Shown here: positions 24,372 through 37,300 of the stretch, piece after piece
How the letters are laid out: every line of letters begins with the position of its first letter
How positions within the stretch are numbered: the first letter of the stretch is position 1
DNA from: Siphonodentalium dalli
Taxonomy: Eukaryota; Mollusca; Scaphopoda; Gadilida; Siphonodentaliidae
Direction of reading: 5' to 3'
Length of the DNA: 64,000 nt
NCBI GenBank assembly: GCA_032622095.1
Contig: CP136061.1
Location: 237,293,815 to 237,357,814, forward strand
Made by a program: the position numbers and the translations under genes
Notes under the pieces: generated by a model
Database searches by the model: none
The model's input: only the letters and a program-made list of their open reading frames with translations
What the model was told of the DNA's origin: nothing

Positions 24372-24690
24372 GTTACCTTAAAATGTGCATATAGTGTCCC
24401 AAATGCAACGTCAGAATATACAGCGGCCATTTGAGCTTCCTTTTTTGGGGTCGCTTCGGTGGCCGTGTGGTATTGACGTCGGGCTTTGAGTCGCAAGGCG
24501 CGCTCGCCGTCATGGGCCGGGGTTCGAATTCCACCCAATCCCAAAAAAATTGCACTGTTTCAAAAATTAAATTTGCTTGTAAAAATAGGCGCCTGGTGTG
24601 TTGTATATATAGTCCCAAGCATGTTCAAAGAAACATGCTCGCCATGTTTCGGAGGCATAACATATGACATTGCTACTGTGCTATATCTCC
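24372..24690 (+). mobile_element. tRNA-like SINE, intact copy
   Basis: It contains an RNA polymerase III type-2 promoter-like head: box A TGGCCGTGTGG at 24460-24470 and box B GGTTCGAATTCC at 24521-24532, about 50 bp apart. A run of As and then a ~150-bp body that ends in ATATCTCCTATATCTATACTAT follow. The same end sequence occurs immediately before the unit (about 24350-24371), and a second unit follows head-to-tail from 24690. The body includes GCGCCTGGTGTG and a TTTCGGAGGCATAACATAT block. It has no protein-coding potential. Confidence 0.7.
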
Positions 24691-24844
24691 TATATCTATA
24701 CTATAGAGACCTTAAAATGTGCATATAGTGTCCTAAGTGCGACGTCAGAATACAGCGGCCATTTGAGCTTCCTTTTTGGGGTCGCTTCGATGGCCGTGTG
24801 GTATTGACGTCGGACTTTGAGTCGCAAGGCGCCATCGCCGTCAT
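24691..24844 (+). mobile_element. Left half of a second SINE, split by element A
   Basis: This matches the first 150 bp of the SINE at 24372 (box A at about 24791) and breaks off after GCCGTCAT, just before box B. The missing half, starting CATGGGCCGGGGTTCGAATC, is found at 42900-43085. The trinucleotide CAT is present on both sides, exactly as expected for a 3-bp target duplication created by the 18-kb element between them. Confidence 0.85.
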
Positions 24845-27008
24845 TAGTCCAGGAGATATTGGTAGACCTCTGCAGCCCCCCAGGACTCAACTTCATCCCA
24901 CTAATTTTCTTTTTTAATGTCTCCTCTAATTTTTTTCGGTTGTTAACAAGAACAAAAAGTGGCCGCAGAGACTCCAGGCAAGATGGCGTCCATCATGGCG
25001 GCCATTGTTTTTATATGCACCAGGTCTCTTTGATCGCCGTTACAGTAAAGATGATATCACATGCGGTCTTGTTTTCAGTTCGATTCTTTATGGCAATATA
25101 CAACCCTTATAAATTAGCCAAAAATCCGACACAAAAATCCAATATGGCGGCCAAGATGGCCGCCGAAATGTGAAAATTTGCTATTATTCGGACATTTCAC
25201 CAACTTTCGTTTGTCTCTGTGGGAAAATATTGGCACCTTGACGGGATTTTATACATTTATCGTCTAGAATAGTCATTGGCGAACACACGGAGACCATAAT
25301 ATACATTCCTTGCTGGATATTTTTGTCCGATATCACGTTTTCCCAAATGCCGGTATAATCCGGTCAAAGCCAAATCGACGCTAATAACGCAATGTCTGTT
25401 TCGAATCAATGAATGATATTGCTATCATAACAAAACCCATGCGTATATATGTGCATGAGATACTCGAGCTAGGATTCCACTTATACCTGAGTTGAGGAAT
25501 ATTCACCCAAATCCAAGATGGCGGCCAAAATGGCCACCAGAAATAGAAAAATCGCCGAAAATCGCTGATTTTAACATCAGTGAGAGTTATTGTCACGACA
25601 ACTCCACACCTGCTTACTATTGTGAGATGGGAACACTGAGGCGAAGAACTGTCCTTATATCACATCCAAATAAAATTCCCTCAAATCCAAAATGACGCCC
25701 ACAATGGCGGACAGATTTTGAAAAATCACCGAAATTCCCTCATTTTCACATCATTGTGCATTGCTTTCGAGAAAACTCCACGCATGCTAACAGTTGAGAT
25801 GGAAATACTGAGGTGAAGTAATTACCTTGCATCTGATGAAGGAAATTGTTTTCCAAACCGAAGATGGCGGCCAAAATGGCGTCCGAAATTTGAAAACAAG
25901 CTTACATTCCTTTACTTTCTTACTATGGGCGTTATTGGTACGCGAATTCTACCCACAATTACAAGTTCATATGGAACATTGATATGAGGTATTCATTTGA
26001 GTTTGGCCAACTCTCACAGTCAAGATGGCTGCCAAACTGGCGGCCAGAAATTGAAAAGAAGTCGAAATTGTCACATACTAATTTCAACTTTTTGTCATAA
26101 TATCAATATGTATGGATTGGACGAAACGGTACATAAGCCATCTATTAGTTCCAACATAGGTCGTCGCCTTCTGGAAGGATGAAAACCCACAATAATCGCG
26201 ATGTGTCATTTCGAAATCCATTCTCCACTAAGCGCCCATAATGGCCGTAACCGTATGTGGGTGCGCCGAATAGTCATATTATGACTTCCAAGAATCAAAA
26301 CAACAGTACCTGAGCTTATTCTGATTTGCCACATTCAGCATTATCTGGACCAGCATCCGTCTCTTCGTCAGATTACTCTATCTTGATCACACCAACACAG
26401 TGTTCTACACTTCTACACTAATCGGAATGTTTCAAACAACATATATGCCGGTGTCAAGCTCACGTGTTTGTCTCGAAAGCTGGGAATTCTTAACCTTATT
26501 CTTGGCGAGCTTCATTCGTGGTCGCTTATGGTATAATTCAGATGCTAAATATGGGATCTGAGCGTTATCTTGCGTGATAAACTAGAAAGGTATGCGGTCG
26601 ATGCGTATTCTAGCTTTCAGAAGGACCTCTCTATCTGCGTATTTTTCAGATTAGGTTACCTAATGTGGATAACAACATGTACATCTGGTGATCTTCCCAT
26701 CCAGCCACTTCTCAATATATGGTTCATCAATTCACGTACTGACGTAGCCGGACAACTTCTGTATATGGCTTCGAATGTTGAAAGCCTAACATTTGACGGA
26801 TGCCTTTCTGCTAAGGCGTAGAAGACCATAATGCATAATATACCCACACTTCTTGACCATGATCGCAAGAACAGTCCTGGTGGCGTCCAGCAATCGTCTC
26901 ACCGTACATATCCAAGCAGATAATAACAATACACGCGGTGCTAGTTTGTGGGCATGTGTCCTGATAGTGGAAATGAAATTGGACCATGACTGCACCGCCC
27001 ATTCTTTG

Positions 27009-30000
27009 TAGTATGGGCTCTCATTACCCGAGGTGTCACCTGAAATGGGAATTTCAGCGACCACCATATCTATGTAGCCCAACTATTCTAATTTCGGGAT
27101 CCAGTTGTTGCGGGGTCAATATAGGGCGCAAAATATGATTTTTTCACATTTTCCTCATGCTACCCAACCTTATTTTTATGCATTTATCGGGTTAGTTCCT
27201 GTGATGTTCATCAGTCTAAGATTCTTAAGCTGTATTCAATTTATCTTCTCCTTCATTTGATATGGATGGCAGTTATGTGAGCGGTATTGAAAATGGTAAA
27301 CAGTTGCCAGATAATCGATTGACGTTTGAGCTCTGACGTATTTCGCTAATCGTAAACGTATTTTTTTTCGCTGATTCAGCTAAATGTGTCTGTTTCAACT
27401 CTGTTTAACAAAAACTTATCGGATTATGTCACCATATTTATGCATTTATGTGATGTGGATGGCTGTATTATTGGTGTCCTATGCTGTACGTAGTGCGAAT
27501 AGAGGCCAAAATGATATTTATTGACACATTTAACAAATAGTCGGATTCCTAATGTTATATCACATTTGTTGCTTGCTAAAAGCGATCTGAAAACAAATGT
27601 TGTATGCCTATTAGGTATATTTTCTGGATTGACTTGTTTCCATTCTTAAATTTTGGAGTGTCGGACTAAAATGGGGTCAAAATAATTTAAAGAGCGTTTT
27701 GTTTTTATCGAAAATGATAGGTGGTGCCATTTGGCGTATGGTGATTGGTGCTAATTGAAATATTATGACAACTGCTAAGTGTGAACCTCACGCATATATT
27801 TTAAAATTTGGATATGGTCAGTGGGTTCTTTCTGGCTACAGTTGCGATCAAAATTTAACATTGAACCCTATGGAGATTCTCGTATTTGGGATAAATGGCG
27901 CCCTTTTGTATATGATAATAATTATGTTAATTGAAATTTCCCAAAAATACTATGTATGAAACCCCAGGTGCAATTTAGAAACAAAATGGATGTGATCAGA
28001 TTATTCCTGTGTCATCCCTTCTATATTGTTGTTCTACATTTATATGGTGTCCATTCACCTTTGTGTGATGTGCAAATCATTTATGACTATATAGGGTGTC
28101 CACCTGGTGAGTACTGTTCTTTATATGGTGTGCATTCATCTTTACATATTGTCCATTTACCTTTATATGGTGTGTTTTACCTGTATATGGTGTCCGTTCA
28201 CCATCAATATGATGTCATCTTTTCTCTATATGATATGCATACGTCTTTGTATGATGTGGTTCCACCTTAAAATGGTGTCCATTCATCTTTAAATTTTAAA
28301 TTGTTGCCATATGGTGTGGAAATGTATTTATATGGCTTGAAAATATATTTATATGATGTCAATTCACCATCATGATGCTATACCATATCATACAGACATA
28401 TACTCAGCATATATAACATCGTATGCACATCATGTAAAGTCGTATACACATCAGATCAAGTTATATGTTCATCATACAAAGAACAGCGGCCATCATCATA
28501 AATGGTTACCATATACAGATAAAGGTAAATGGACACCATATAAAGGTAAATGGACACCATATAAAGGTAAAAACCACGTTATATATATGTAAATCCACAC
28601 CATATAAAGGTAAATATACACCATAATAAAGGTGAATGGACACAATATAAGGTAAATGTACAAACAAGAAAGATGAATGAAAACTACATACAGGTGAATA
28701 GACACCATATAAAGGTGATGATTGGGAACCATATAAAGGTAAAACACACCATGTAAATGTGAATTGAGTCCATAGAAAGGAAACCTCACATAATGGACAC
28801 CATATACAGGTGAATTGACATCACATAAAGACATTTGCACACCTTATAAAGGTGAATGGACATCACATAAAAACATTTGCACACCATATAAAGGTAAAAT
28901 GACTCCATATAGCGGTGAATGGGCCCTATATAAAGGTGAATAGACACCATATAAAGACATCTGCACACAATATAAAGGTGAATGGACACCACGTGAAGAC
29001 ATTCGCATACCATATACAGGTAAGTGACAACCATATAAAGACATTTACACACCATATGAAGGTTAATGGACACCATATAAAGATATTTGCGTACCATAAA
29101 AATGTGAATTGACACCATATACAGATATTTGCACATCATGTACAGGTGAATGGACACAGTATAAAGACATTTTCACAGCATATAAGGGTGAATGGCCAGC
29201 ATACAAATGTGCATGGACACCATATAAATGTGAATTAAAACCACATAAAGGTGAATGGACAACATAGAAAGGCACATGAATACCATATAAAGGTGAATTG
29301 ACACCATATATCGGTGAATTGGCCCTATAGAAAGGTGAATGGACACGATATAAATACATATGCACACCATATAAAGGTGAATGGGCAGCATGTAAATGTG
29401 AATGGAAACCATATAAAGGTGAATGGACACCATATAAAGACATTTGCACACCATATAAAGGTGAATGGCAGCATATAATTATGAATGGACACCATATAAA
29501 GGTGAATTGCCACCACATAAAGGGACATGAATACCATATACAGGTGAATTGACACCATATATCGGTGAATGGGCCCTATATACAGGTGAATGGATACGAT
29601 ATAAAGACATCTGCACACAATATAAAGGTGAATGGACACCATGTAAAAACATTTGCACACCATGTAACGGTAAATGGACACAATATAAAGACATGTGCAG
29701 ACCATATTAAGGTTAATTGACACCATATAAAGATATTTGCACACCATAGAACACCATATAAAGATGTTTGCACACCATATAGAAGTGAATGGGCAGCATA
29801 TAAAGGTGAATTGACACCACATAAAGGCGAATGGACAACATAGAAAGGCGAATGAATACCATATAAAGGTGAATTGACACCATATAAAGCTCACCATTAT
29901 AAAGGTGAATGAACACCACAAGTGGGCATGCACACATCATATAAAAGTGAATAGACACCATGTAAATATGAATGGACGACATTTTCTTACCATATAAAGG

Positions 30001-31280
30001 ATAATGAATGCCATATAAATGTGTATGGACACCATATAAAGATGAATGGACACCACATACCGACATATGTACACCATAAAGAGGTGAATGAATGCTATAT
30101 ACAGTTGAATGGACACCATATAAAGGTGGAAGGATATTATGGACGACAACCCCATGAGACAGCTATTGACTTCCATATAAAACAATACTCTCCTGATGTA
30201 TGTGTGATAGAGTCTTGACAGCGATGATGACGGAGTATAATTTACAAGTGTATTTGTCACATTACAATTCGTTATGATCTACAATTTGGCTCCAATCACT
30301 AGTCTGTTACTAACACGTATAAACAAAACAATATAGTCACATAGTGAAACTGGTGAATTTCATACATAGTATATTGAGAAATTTCAATTCATAAAATCAT
30401 ACGCAAAATGGTGCCATTTATCCAAAAATACAAGAATCTCCATAGAGTTCAATGTTAAATTTTGATCGCAACTGTAGCCAGTAAGAACCCACTGATCAAA
30501 TTGCACCGATCATAATACGCCAAATGGCACCATCTATCATTTTGGTGGAAAAAAACGAAACGCTCTTTAAATTATGTTGACCCCATTTTAGGTCGACACT
30601 CCAAAATTCAAGAATGGTGACAACTCTTCCTGAAAATAGACCTACTAAGCATACAAATCTGTTTTAAGATAGCTTTTAGCAAGCAAACATGTGATATGAA
30701 GTAAGAAATCTGACTATTTGTCAAACGTGTCACTAAATATAGTTTTGGGGAGGGGTAAGTTTGTGCCCTGTATTTGAGCTGCGTACGCCACAACGCCATA
30801 ATATGATAACCATCCAATTGTAGATATGCCACGGATCACAAAAATATATACATATGGTGACAACATCCGACAAGTTTTTGTTAAACAGAGTTGAAACAGA
30901 CACATTAAGCTGAATCAGCGAAAAAAAATACGTTCACGATTAGCAAAATATGTCACAGATCAAACGTCAATCGATTATCTTGCAACTTTTTACCATTTTC
31001 AATACCGCTCACATAACTGCCATACATATCAAATGAAGAAAAAGATAAATTGAATACAGCTTAAGAATCTTAGACTGATGAACATCACAGGAACTAACCC
31101 GAAAAATGCATAAAAATAAGGTTGGGTAGCATGATGAAAATGTGAAAAAATCATATTTTGCGTCCTATATTGACCCCGCAACAACCGAATTCCGAAATTA
31201 GAATAGTTTGGCTACATAGATATGGTGGTCGCTGAAATTCCCATTTCAGGTGACACCCCGGGTAATGAGAGCCCATACTA
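27009..31280. mobile_element. Foldback element X nested in element A
   Basis: The ends are TAGTATGGGCTCTCATTACC and its inverse GGTAATGAGAGCCCATACTA. Inverse homology runs for about 950 bp per arm (27009-27960 against 30370-31280). It then continues as minisatellite arms: TATATGGTGTCCATTCACC at 28030-28340 against the inverse at 28520-30160. TTG lies on both sides (27006-27008, 31281-31283). Removing the element and one TTG gives a sequence close to the uninterrupted family-A copy near 1090-1106. The element is 4,272 bp with no transposase frame. The hairpin tip would lie around 28350-28500. The long minus-strand ORFs inside come from the 21-bp repeat. Confidence 0.85.
28520..30160 (-). repeat. 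21-bp minisatellite of element X
   Basis: It is built of 21-bp units of two main types, CCATATAAAGGTGAATGGAC(A) and CCATATAAAGACATTTGCAC(A), plus variants, for about 1.6 kb. The two types are interspersed, giving partial 42-bp higher-order periods. The left arm (28030-28340) has a shorter array in inverse orientation, so the two arms differ greatly in copy number. Because 21 is divisible by three and the units carry no stop in several frames, the tract yields ORFs of up to 202 codons. These have periodic, Tyr/Met/Val/His-rich products that I regard as spurious. Confidence 0.9.
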
Positions 31281-31407
31281 TTGGGTATGTTTTAGATTCA
31301 GACATGTCTGACATGATCTCATGTGGCTTTGCTTTCCTTGTATGCTAAGATTGTATCTTCCAATCCGTTTGGAAGCCGTTCTTAATCAACTGGACCAGGC
31401 GTGTACC

Positions 31408-33004
31408 ATTTGCTACTGCCATATAAGCCCAACCCAGACTGGGATGTAGTCCTAAGGACGATGCATTTTATAGTTGATATGTCATACTCACGCTGGGTGG
31501 TGGTCGGTATGGTTCAAGAAAGTACAATGCCATCAACACAAGGGTGAAATGTTCAACGCGAAGAACATCTAGAGGAATGTTACTTTGATGAGATCTTGCA
31601 TTCAGTTTAACCTACGTTGGGTACACCAAGTGATTTCTTGGTAACATCACCATTCAAAACCATTGTCCTACCTGAGACATATTAACTACTATATTCTAAA
31701 GTTATATAATATAAAGCTATATGATTACGTTCACCAACGTCCACATCCATTGCCGTCGAGACTATAAATTGTTCTTTAAACACACAGTGAAATAAATGCA
31801 CCACAGTTCCTGACATTTTCTTGAATAATACCGCCCACATACTGAAACTAACCATGAGAGAGGATAACAACAACGCATACATGTACCTTCATTCCATAAA
31901 CATTATCCTTTAGCCCATCCGACTGTTCTGGGGAGGCTAGGATTGTATTATCCAAACAAAATTATACGTCTGGTCAAGTTGATTCAGAACGGCCTTGAAA
32001 CAGATGTGGAAATACAATCCTACCACACAAAAAACACCAACACGCATGACATTCTATATCTGAAACATGCACCTGGTGTAGGGGTGTATATATACCGTGG
32101 CCCATTCCATTCCCACTGTCATGGCACATGTCCATAAACTAGCACCGCGAGTATTGTTCTTCTCTGTTGGGAGCTATTCGACGAGACGACTGCGAGACGT
32201 CACACAGTTTGCTTAGGATCATGGTCAAGAAGTGTGGGTAGTCGGTACATTATGGTCTTCTCCTTAGGCATCTGTCCAAGGGAATGAGACAGCTATCTAC
32301 CTTCGAAACACTGCCGAAGTTGTCCACGTATGCCAATACGTTCGCTAAGTTTGTGAGTTGAACCAACTATTGAGAAGTGACTAGTTAACTGGGAAGTTCG
32401 CCAGGTGTACATGTCGTTATCCCCATGAGGTATGAGAAAGACATACATAGAGATGACCTTATATAAGCTTGTATACATATCGACCATATGCCTTTCTAGT
32501 TCAAGATGACGAACAAATCCCATATTTAGCAAGTATTTAAAATCTTAAGCTAGACACCGGAAAATTAATTGTTTGAAACGTTATGATTAGAGGGACCCTT
32601 CTCCCAGGAATTGTTGAATACTTTGTCGGTGTGAGCGACCTATATTTATCAGGCAAAGAAATGGAAACTGGTCCAGATCATTAAGGGCGTGGCAAATCAG
32701 AATCTGTTGTCAGGTAATTGTTCTAATATGGCTATTCGACGCACCTACGGTTACGGCCATTATCGGCGCGAAGTGTCGAATGGATTTCGAAATGCCACAT
32801 ATATATCTTTTATTCTCTGATCCAATGTGACATGAGAAAACGAAAATTATATACAAAATATGAATAGAACGAAGAAATTTTGAATGTACAAAATATACAA
32901 CGACCTCTCGCGTGTCATAATCAGCATTATAAACATCGCTTTCATCATCACCAGTTTCTTCCTAAAAATAATAGTCATCATCATCATCATCATCATCATC
33001 ATCG

Positions 33005-33037
<33 letters not shown>

Positions 33038-33779
33038 CCACCACCACGTGTAATCGTTGTCGTCGCGATCATATTCACCAACCGTCGACGTTGATCATCG
33101 TCATTGTTTTCATAATCACCATGATCATAATATTCATAATATGGTCACTACGTGCCGGCTTCAAAGTGGTTGTTAAAAAAATGGCAACAGTAGCGACTAA
33201 ACAACAACATCGCGATATAAATTGTAGGTTTTCATACTTCCAGAAGAATACGAGCAATGTTATGCGTTTTGATACATTTTAAAATGAACTAATAGATGGT
33301 TTGTGTATAGTTAAGTCCATACATATCGATATTATGACAAAAAGTTGAAATTTGTATGTGAAAATATCGATTTCTTTTCTATTTCTGGCCTCCAGTTTAG
33401 CTGCCATCTTGACCTTGAGTATCAATTTCCAAACTCAAATGTATAATTCATATCAATATTCCATATCAACATGTAATGGTGGGTAGAATTCGCGAAACAA
33501 TAACGCCCGTCGTAAGAAAGTAAAGGAATGTAGGCGTGTTTTCAAATATCGGTCGCCATTTTGGCCGCCATCTTAGATTTGGAAAACCATTTCTTGCATG
33601 TGATGTAAGGTAATTACTTCACCACAGTATTTCCAACTCAGCTGTAAGCATGGGTGGAGTTGTCTCGACAATAATGCCCAATGATGAGAATATGAGGGAT
33701 TTTCGGTGATTTTTCTAAATCTGTCCGCCATTGTGGGCGCCATTTTGGATTTGGGGGACTTTTATTTGGATGTGATATA
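31408..33779. repeat. Left copy of the duplication flanking the LINE
   Basis: Two blocks, 31408-32397 and 32702-33779, recur almost unchanged at 38661-39650 and 40573-41647. The first block aligns without indels. In the second I noticed a 3-bp change in a (CAT)n run and only two substitutions (near 33047 and 33434). The piece between the blocks (32398-32701) matches the old family-A copy at 1915-2240, so this left copy has the ancestral arrangement. It ends where the LINE 3' end begins. Confidence 0.9.
32968..33046 (+). repeat. (CAT)n microsatellite
   Basis: This is a CAT/CATCAT run with one CGT interruption and a CAC tail. The matching run in the duplicated copy (about 40846-40910) is 3 bp shorter. 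Overlapping poly-Ile and poly-Met ORFs are artefacts. Confidence 0.9.
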
Positions 33780-34076
33780 TATATATCTTTAATTGTCCTC
33801 CATATGTGAAGAGTTATTGAATACAGAACATATACACACAGAAACATGGACACAATTATGTCAACATATATACAAGTACAAGTTTATACAAAACAAAGTT
33901 ACATCACAAGGAATGGAATAACATACAGTCGCTACTCATTCGTGTATTATGCATTTAGGCACACGTACACAAGTCCACCCATACCAACATATGCACCCTC
34001 TCTCTCAGTTTCTCCCTTCTCATTCGATCTCTCTCTCTCTATCTCTATCTCTGTGATATCTCTCCCTCTTTCTTTT

Positions 34077-34077
<1 letters not shown>

Positions 34078-34164
<87 letters not shown>
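34078..34164 (+). repeat. (CT)43 microsatellite
   Basis: This is an uninterrupted CT run in the 3'UTR of the minus-strand LINE (AG on the sense strand). ORFs of repeating Ser-Leu or Arg-Glu over this tract are artefacts. Confidence 0.95.
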
Positions 34165-34167
<3 letters not shown>

Positions 34168-34315
34168 CTCATGCTCGAGTTTCTGTCGCACACGCATCCA
34201 CACTCTTTAACATATAAACATATTTAAAAGTATTTCAATATGCCTTGTCGAATACAGTCACTTGGAAGCTATATTTATTGTATATTGCTCATGTTTAATA
34301 AGATGTAATTGTCAA

Positions 34316-37300
34316 TCAATTTCTTAACAAGGCCAAGCAATACCATAGCTTGAGACTTGATTTGGCGAAAAAGTGTACTGCAAATGGTAATGAACAATTT
34401 CCCATTTCTACTAAAGAAGATGGTATATTCCCCAGAAATATGGATAACTGCTTTGCCCCTGTCAACTCGTCCATATACATAAAAGCATCTATTCCGAACG
34501 TGTTAATGATATCGTACCAAATATTATTCCTTGTATTCGATATGGAAGTGCAGTTTATTATGGTATGTTCTATAATGCATTGATATTGCGTATTACATAG
34601 TAGACAAAGCCCGTTATCTTTATATGCGGTGTGAGCGATAAGTCTAGCAATCATAAGAAATGTAATTTTTTCATCTGGATAAAGCCTGCATGTTTGCCAC
34701 AGTAACGAGGAATTGAGTTTGGTTTGTGTAAGTCCATATTGTGCCAGATCACTATTTGATTCAATACTCTTTCTCCACTCAAGTGCATTTATAGTGTTAA
34801 TCTCAGTTTTTACGATATTCTTCCAGTATGATTTGGTGGGAAACGTGCTTTCGAGCGTATAGCGTTCTAGGTACTCATATAAGTTATACCTCTTTAGAAC
34901 TGTAGAAATATCTGCCATGAAGGATTGTGGGTGAGAAATTCCAAGAATATGACTATGAAGCCGCACTAGGAACACGGATTTAGCGGTCTTATTTGTATTT
35001 AGTCTACATAATGTTGCTAGTAAGCTTAATTTCCTTTTATCAATATAGGATTCAAGCCCACCGCACCCCAGAAGCCCCTGTACGATGCAAGTTCTGGTTT
35101 GTTGTGGGAATCCTTGAATATGTTTTAGGCAAAATCTATGTGCTCTCTCCGTGTATGCATGAGAAACATTAGATATATTCCAGAACAGTTCACTACCGTA
35201 CAGAGCCTTAGGGAGGACGATGGACTTGTATATACTGAAACAACTGTATGGGGTGATACCGCCTGCGTATAATCCTGCATTGGTCAGCGATAGATATGTG
35301 CCTTTGAGTTTTGTGCAAATTTTGTTTGCAAGTTTTGAGTTAAAGCTGAATTTCTCAATAGGGATTCCCAAGTGTGTTCCAGATTCGACTTCATGTATTA
35401 CACTGTTGCCAAATTGCCACGATCTCTGTGATTTAATGAATTCACGTTGCGTTTCGTTGAAAACAATGATGAATGTCTTGGATGAGTTATAAAGGTATCT
35501 CCATTTCAAGCTATATTCTAGACAAATATTATACAAAGTACGTAGGCCTGACTCTGAAAGTGATAGAAGTACCATGTCATCCGCCTGTACTGGCGAAGTG
35601 CACTTTATATCATGCATGTGGAGGCCACATAAAGAATTTTCCAACTCGTATATGAGGTCGTCCACATACATCATATAAAATAGAGGTGAGAGGATAGAGC
35701 CTTGTCTAGCTCCTTGAAAGATGCCAAACCAGTCTGAGAAAGTATTTCTATACCGTACGCAACATTCGATACCCGTCAGGAGTGCTTTGAAAGTGTGCCA
35801 TATAATACCATTGAATCCTCTTTTATGCAATTTGTACAAAAGACCATTTAACCAGACGGAATCAAACGCTTTTGAGACGTCTAGAAAACAGGCGAATAAT
35901 TTACTGTGCGTCTCTTTAGTGTAGGAAATGCACTCCTGTAATAAGTACGAAGTTGCCATACAGCTTACTCCGCTCTGAAAACCATGTTGGAGTGGGTTGA
36001 TGGCTATATTGTTTGGCGTGTATGATTGCAAGCGCATGAGTATCACTTTTTCATATAGTTTATATAAAGCAGGCATGATTGTAATTGGTCTGTAGCTGTC
36101 AAATGCTTGTTTTGACTTTTTACCGCCTTTATATAGAGATATCATCACTCCTTTCTTGGCATTGTTAGGAACATATGAAAATTCTAACATCTTACTGAAA
36201 AGGTGGCACAATTTACAAACTATGCACGGTGCGCTATAAACAATGTGTTCATTTGTTATCGAGTCATGTCCCGCTGCTTTATTCCTGTTGAGTTTAGGTA
36301 TAATATCGGTCAACTCTGATTCACTAACTGGACAGCAGAGAATTTTATCAAGGTCGGTATATTTGTCTTTTTTAATAGACGATACATATGAATTAACCGA
36401 TTTAAGATGATTAGCGTCAAACTGCTCATTTTGTAGTGGTATGAATAGGTTTCCATAGTATGATGCCCATGCATTAGATATAGACTGGTTAGTACGGAGA
36501 GTTTCACCGTTGTGCACGAAATGTGACGGCGATAGCGTGTTACGTTCTCTGCGTTTGTAATTGACCAATCGATAGAATGTATTCTGATCTATTTCTGCGC
36601 ACTTGTCGATTTCGGCATCACGGTCCCGCATAAATTGTTCTGAAATTTTGCGATGTGTACGTCGAAAAGAGCGTTTTGCTTCTTTATAATGGCGATATGA
36701 ATTTGAACCTTCGTAATGAGGTTTGCCTTCTGCCAACCAGCATCTGCGACACTCGCGCACATTAAAGTGGGCGGATTTTAACGATTTGTTCCAATATGGT
36801 TTAATATGACTACGGAATTTTGATTTAGGAACAACTTCTGAGGCTGCATTACTGAGAGCAGAAACTAAGGAATTATAATAGTTATCAATCGAAGATACAC
36901 TATCTATTTCAACAGTAGGGCAATTTTTACCCACGTTTGTCGCAAACGTACGAGCGAGTGTCGGATTTGAATTCAGAGCTGACCATTTTAATTTTGACGA
37001 GCACTGTACATGGGAGGCCTGAGGCTGAAGTACTTCGTCATTCATACATAATACAATGGGACGATGCGTTGATACGTCGATGCTATCATCTTGTAAAATA
37101 TCAACTGTTTGTATTTTGTGGCTCATTGCTTTATGAATAAGGAAATGGTCTATAATTGAACCGGAATCAGGATATGTCGGTGGTACGAATGTTTTTACCG
37201 TGGTAGTTTTGAACGATTTTTCAATTGGAGAGCAAACACCTTTGTCCATAAACATATTTGTCAATAGCGTGCCTCTGTAATTTGGGCGAAAGGAATTTAC

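Noticed and set aside
24449-24544. Genuine tRNA gene
   Set aside because: Box A and box B are present, but no clover-leaf with paired acceptor ends can be drawn. The unit is repeated with a shared 3' body, which fits a SINE.
28786-29933. Long minus-strand ORFs with periodic Tyr/Met/Val/His-rich products (up to 202 codons)
   Set aside because: They follow exactly the 21-bp minisatellite period of element X, occur in several overlapping frames, and have no start context or domain.
28520-30160. CRISPR-like array of regular short repeats
   Set aside because: There are no unique spacers between repeats; the whole 21-bp period repeats with mixed variants. The host context is eukaryotic.
33846-34217. 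ORFs of Leu-Ser or Arg-Glu repeats, and poly-Ile/poly-Met ORFs at 32847-33282 and 40718-41150
   Set aside because: They are translations of (CT)n and (CAT)n microsatellites.
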